64,000 nucleotides of DNA from AcAMD-5 sp044343935. GTDB lineage: Bacteria; Actinomycetota; Actinomycetes; S36-B12; UBA5976. Position numbers and translations under genes: made by a program. The notes below the pieces were generated by a model. It was not told the DNA's origin, did not search any database, and worked only from the letters and a program-made list of their open reading frames with translations. Within the stretch, counting starts at the first letter, position 1, and each line of letters opens with the position of its first letter. The DNA lies in assembly GCA_044343935.1 (NCBI GenBank), contig JBIJDU010000006.1:1-64000 (forward strand), read 5' to 3'. Of the stretch, positions 60,833 through 64,000 are shown one piece after another.

Positions 60833-61074
60833 CTGCAGGTTGAATAACTCAACCCGTTAGGAGAGGCGAAAGCGTATCTCAGCCCCAATGGCAATTGTTA
60901 GTCGGGGATTTGCCTATCTATAAATTCCCCGAAATAACTCATATTGGTCGAACTATTGCTGGGTAATCGTTATCCCAACTAATCTGATGATCGGTAAGAG
61001 TCGTAGTTAGTGGAATTTTCACAATCCGCTAATGCCCGCTCATTCTGATACGGTTGCAAGCGCAAGGGAGAGCT
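60833..61074. promoter_or_regulatory. Control region between tRNA cluster and SDR gene
   Basis: 242 bp without a gene. It contains GGTTGA...TCAACC near 60838-60855 and a bulged stem TCGGGGA...TCCCCGA at about 60902-60932 with an AT-rich loop. Promoters for the minus-strand tRNAs and the plus-strand SDR (TACGGT near 61049, AAGGGAG at 61064-61070) must lie here. Confidence 0.4.
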
Positions 61075-61881
61075 ATGGGACTAGAGATGTTTGATTTAAC
61101 CGGCCGAGTTGCAATGGTTTCTGGTGCCGCAAGTGGAATGGGAAAAGCGATGGCGACAGCAGTTGCCGAAGCTGGTGCCGATGTGTTGCTAGTTGATTTT
61201 GATCAAGAGGGAGTTGAGCAAACAAAGCGTGAACTTGCATATCTTGGTCGCAAAGTAGTAGCTGCAGTTTGTGATGTTTCTGACCTAAACGCAATTGACT
61301 CGCTATGGAAAACTTTAGATAAAGAATTTGGTCGAATTGATTTCTTAGGTAACGTGGCTGGCAACGGAGCGTTGGGAAAGCCAGAAGAGATTCCAATTGA
61401 CACTATAAAACAAGTGCTACAGAACCTGGTTGTGGGCCGCTTTTATATGTGTCAGCACGCTGGTAAGCGAATGCTCAAACAAGGAAAAGGTAGTATCGTC
61501 AATATCGGCTCACTTGCGTCCATGAACGCACTTGGTCGTGGCCATGTTGCATACAGCATGTCTATGGGTGCAGTAATTCAAATGACCAGAGAGTTAAGTA
61601 CTGAATGGAGTAGCCGCGGCGTTCGCGTTAATGCGATTCTGCCAGGCCAGGTAATGAATAAAGGCATGGAAAAACGGATCGCAGGGGATCCAGCCATTTT
61701 GGAAACTTGGTTACGAGGTTTACCAATTGGTCGGTTAGGTCAACCAGATGAAATTAAAGGATTGGCAGTTTTGCTAGCATCAGATGCATCTTCATTTATA
61801 ACTGGTGCGCTTATTCCATTCGATGGTGGCAACCTGGCCAAGAACGCTGGTGGTTCGCACCCAGGCATGCCAGGAAACTAA
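61075..61881 (+). CDS. SDR-family protein lacking the usual catalytic lysine
   Basis: 268 aa classical SDR by overall sequence: VSGAASGMGKAMA loop, GNVAGNG in place of NNAG, catalytic Ser in NIGSLASMNAL, and RVNAILPGQV plus SSFITGALIPFDGG at the C-terminus. The YxxxK motif reads YSMSM, with Met where Lys normally orients the nicotinamide ribose. Either chemistry is altered or lost, or another residue serves. The ATG at 61075 is supported by AAGGGAG. The final 4 nt overlap the convergent EamA gene. Confidence 0.85.
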   Translation: MGLEMFDLTGRVAMVSGAASGMGKAMATAVAEAGADVLLVDFDQEGVEQTKRELAYLGRKVVAAVCDVSDLNAIDSLWKTLDKEFGRIDFLGNVAGNGALGKPEEIPIDTIKQVLQNLVVGRFYMCQHAGKRMLKQGKGSIVNIGSLASMNALGRGHVAYSMSMGAVIQMTRELSTEWSSRGVRVNAILPGQVMNKGMEKRIAGDPAILETWLRGLPIGRLGQPDEIKGLAVLLASDASSFITGALIPFDGGNLAKNAGGSHPGMPGN

Positions 61882-62783
61882 TTGCGTTTTGATTGGGCCA
61901 TGTTGTAAACAACTAGCCCGGTGATGGTGAGCAAAAGCGCTGGAATTACGGCCAAGCTAACTTCTTGGTTAAAAAATATCCAACCAATAAACGCAATTAA
62001 CGGGATTTTTGCGAGTCCAGTTAACTGCAAGATAGCAGCTTGACCGTGCTTTAGATAAAGGTTGGTCAGGGTATGAACCACGATTTGACCAAAAAAAGTA
62101 ATTAACAAAATCCCAACCCAATCGCTAGATTCCACAACAGCAATTGACTGACCGGTTATGAAGCCATAAAAAAGGGCGATTACCGCAGCTAGCGTAAACA
62201 CGATTACGACATACGAAAAATTTGAAACTGTGGACCTAACTTTCTGGCCAATTACCATGTAAAGCGCAAAAGTGATCGCTGCAGTCAACAGCAGTAACAG
62301 CGAGGTTTGATTCTTTGCTTCAAACGTGTGCCCGGAATATGCATAAAGCAAGATTCCAGCGAAGCCAGCAATTAAACCTGCCCATTGGCCGCTAGAAAGA
62401 AACTGTCGAAATACCACCATGCTGATTAAGCCAACCCAGATAGTTCCGGTGGATAAAATCGTATAAAAAACGGCAAAACTTACTTGATAAAGGCCTTCCA
62501 TATAAGTAATGAAATGAATGGCAAGAGCTAGTGCAGCAACCATCATGTAGAGCCATTGTGTTCTAGTTATTTGTCGGTAGAACTTTGGCTGCGTAACTAA
62601 TGCTAACGGCAAGAAAAATAATCCACCCAAAATGCATCGCCAAAACGTTACGATAAGTGGATCCATCTCATATGCCAATACGATCGGACTAGTTATCAGC
62701 GCGGAAAACTGAATTATCAGCAAATAAATAGCATCTCGATGGCGGTAGTTTGAAATTCGGTCACTAGCGCCAGATAAAGTCAT
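61878..62783 (-). CDS. EamA/DMT-family transporter
   Basis: 301 aa, ten membrane helices in two EamA halves (about 15-145 and 160-295). SPIVLAYEMDPLIVTFWRC and the C-terminal helix pair LAKIPLIAFIGWIFFNQEV are typical. Drug/metabolite transporters export or import amino acids, sugars or other small solutes; the substrate is not readable. Closely related to the next gene, 7 bp away, so a tandem duplication. Confidence 0.9.
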   Translation of the reverse strand: MTLSGASDRISNYRHRDAIYLLIIQFSALITSPIVLAYEMDPLIVTFWRCILGGLFFLPLALVTQPKFYRQITRTQWLYMMVAALALAIHFITYMEGLYQVSFAVFYTILSTGTIWVGLISMVVFRQFLSSGQWAGLIAGFAGILLYAYSGHTFEAKNQTSLLLLLTAAITFALYMVIGQKVRSTVSNFSYVVIVFTLAAVIALFYGFITGQSIAVVESSDWVGILLITFFGQIVVHTLTNLYLKHGQAAILQLTGLAKIPLIAFIGWIFFNQEVSLAVIPALLLTITGLVVYNMAQSKRN

Positions 62784-62790
62784 GATGAAA

Positions 62791-63708
62791 TCAATTTTCA
62801 GACGTGGATACTTTGGGTTGCGCTAAGTTAAAAATAATCAACCCAACAATAGTGAGTATCAGTGCCGGAATTACTTCTAAACCAATTTGCTGATCAAACA
62901 AAACCCAGCCTATAACGGCAACCAAGGGAATCTGGATCAATGTTGTAAGTTGCAATATTGCTGCCTCGCCATGCTTTAGATAAAGATTAGATACCGCATG
63001 CACGAGAATCTGACCAAGAAATGTAATTAGTAAAATGCCTACCCAATCACCAGATTCTTCTACCCGAATAGAATTTTGAGTGATTACTGAATAAGTCAAA
63101 GAGATCAAGGCTGCCACTGAAAAGACAATCGATACGTAGGCAAAATTTGTTATGGTTGCGCGCACTTTCTGCCCAATCACAACGTAAACCGCACCACTAA
63201 TAGCTGATGCCAACAGCCAAAGTAGTGCGGCTGAGTTCCTGGCCTCAAATGAATTACCAACATAGGCATAAAGCACAATTCCACCAACGCCAGCAACTAA
63301 ACCTGTCCACTGACCTGCAGTAAATACTTGCTTTAGTATGACAATGCCAATTAAGCCAATCCAAATTGCTCCAGTAGACATGATAGTTAGCGCAATACCT
63401 AAACTCACTTGATAAAGCCCTTGCATTAGTCCAATAAAGTGAATTGAAAGTGCGGCACCGGCAATAATCATGTATCCCCATTGGGCTTTTGCTATTTTTC
63501 GGTAGAAACCTCTCTGGGTGAAAAGTGCAATAGGAATAAAGATCAATGCACCAAAAAAACAGCGCCAAAAGGTAACCAGGAGAGGATCCATCGAATAGGC
63601 CACCACAATGGGATTAAGAATTAGTGCTGCAGTATTTACAGTAAATAAATAGATTATGTCGCGATAGCGATGTCCAGATATCCGATCGCCAGCAGCTGAG
63701 ATGCTCAT
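62791..63708 (-). CDS. EamA/DMT-family transporter, tandem paralogue
   Basis: 305 aa, same ten-helix layout and clearly homologous to its neighbour along the whole length (shared DPLLVTFWRC, ESGDWVGILLITFLGQI, NLYLKHGEAAILQLT). The ATG directly follows the stop of the upstream KduD-like SDR, so the three genes form one operon. Two non-identical copies may form a heterodimer or differ in substrate. Confidence 0.9.
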   Translation of the reverse strand: MSISAAGDRISGHRYRDIIYLFTVNTAALILNPIVVAYSMDPLLVTFWRCFFGALIFIPIALFTQRGFYRKIAKAQWGYMIIAGAALSIHFIGLMQGLYQVSLGIALTIMSTGAIWIGLIGIVILKQVFTAGQWTGLVAGVGGIVLYAYVGNSFEARNSAALLWLLASAISGAVYVVIGQKVRATITNFAYVSIVFSVAALISLTYSVITQNSIRVEESGDWVGILLITFLGQILVHAVSNLYLKHGEAAILQLTTLIQIPLVAVIGWVLFDQQIGLEVIPALILTIVGLIIFNLAQPKVSTSEN

Positions 63709-64000
63709 TTAGTTAGCGGACCAACCACCATCCACTGATAACACGATGCCATGTACATATTCGGCAGCAGGTGAAGCTAGAAACACTGCAGCACCAGCAA
63801 TATCTTCTGGTTGGCCCCACCGTTGAGCTGTAATTCGACTCGAAATAAACGCATATCGTTCTGGCAAATTGGTTTTTAGTGCCTTATTTATGTCAGTCTC
63901 AATGAATCCTGGAGCGATCGCATTCACATTCACGCCATGATGTGCCCATTCATTTGAGATGGCCTTAGTTATGCCTCCAATTGCATGTTTACTTGCGGCA
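63709..64000 (-). CDS. KduD-like short-chain dehydrogenase, truncated by window edge
   Basis: The C-terminal 96 residues of a classical SDR; the frame stays open to position 64000. ASKHAIGGITKAISNEW contains the catalytic Lys, then VNAIAPGFIETDINKAL, AQRWGQPEDIAGAAVFLAS and VLSVDGGWSAN. The end pattern fits 2-dehydro-3-deoxy-D-gluconate 5-dehydrogenase (KduD) or related sugar-acid dehydrogenases. The missing N-terminus prevents a firm call. It sits upstream of two EamA transporters in the same operon. Confidence 0.8.
   Translation of the reverse strand, partial: AASKHAIGGITKAISNEWAHHGVNVNAIAPGFIETDINKALKTNLPERYAFISSRITAQRWGQPEDIAGAAVFLASPAAEYVHGIVLSVDGGWSAN

Noticed and set aside
1..64000. 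CRISPR arrays, rRNA genes, transposase genes or prophage structural genes
   Set aside because: None was seen; no regularly spaced repeats, DDE transposases, capsid/terminase-like ORFs or rRNA segments were recognised.

Overview
The window looks like a chromosomal segment of a low- to mid-GC actinobacterium. The class is supported by several lineage markers: PurS/PurQ/PurL as separate proteins, DUF3151 between purA and fba, DUF3073 after purM, a BldC-like regulator, an actinobacterial-type dCTP deaminase, and many apparently leaderless genes with a TANNNT box 6-7 nt before the start codon. The compact layout (4-nt ATGA and 1-nt TAATG overlaps, convergent 3' overlaps), the A/T-leaning codons and the many small secreted proteins suggest a streamlined aquatic lineage such as the freshwater acI/Nanopelagicales group. 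That placement is an inference.

Layout. 1-13.1 kb is a secreted/surface-protein region: a truncated cysteine-motif protein, a tyrosine recombinase, a gametolysin-like zincin preceded by a G16 tract, a DUF1800/DUF1501 pair with a Tat signal, an M6-like metalloprotease and a 1359-aa adhesin with a C-type lectin domain. 13.2-20.9 kb is mostly housekeeping (purA-DUF3151-fba, a SpoU methyltransferase, pyrE, an SDR, a DCC thioredoxin-like protein) with two secreted proteins among them. 21-25 kb holds an 855-aa S-layer-like protein with a structured leader and a second, paralogous tyrosine recombinase. 25.2-30.7 kb has dcd, a repeat-containing secreted protein and purD-purB-purC.

30.7-46.9 kb is an accessory block between purC and purS. 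It contains a secreted trypsin-like protease, a tandem GNAT, and a sugar catabolic locus: SDR dehydrogenase, SMP-30 lactonase, mannonate-dehydratase-like enolase-superfamily protein, MurQ etherase, RpiR regulator, sugar ABC importer without ATPase, NanE, BadF-type amino-sugar kinase, KDPG aldolase and PfkB kinase. A GlcD/GlcF-like oxidase pair follows. Read together, these genes support import of an amino sugar such as MurNAc, phosphorylation, cleavage to GlcNAc-6-P plus D-lactate, and oxidation of the lactate. Alongside runs a semi-phosphorylative Entner-Doudoroff branch (sugar to lactone to aldonate to KDG to KDPG to pyruvate plus glyceraldehyde-3-P).

46.9-58.8 kb resumes the purine genes (purS-Q-L, then purF-M), interrupted by a DUF305 lipoprotein, a secreted zincin and an iron-type ABC importer. 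58.8-64 kb has DUF3073, BldC, a nitronate-monooxygenase-family protein, tRNA-Phe/Asp/Glu, an SDR whose usual catalytic lysine is methionine, two tandem EamA transporters and a truncated KduD-like SDR.

The strongest hunt results are: a shared cysteine-containing C-terminal tail on three unrelated secreted proteases, the MurQ/NanE/KDPG catabolic locus, a perfectly symmetric divergent leaderless promoter at 32678-32696, the G16 tract before a secreted protease, and palindromes abutting the purS start.
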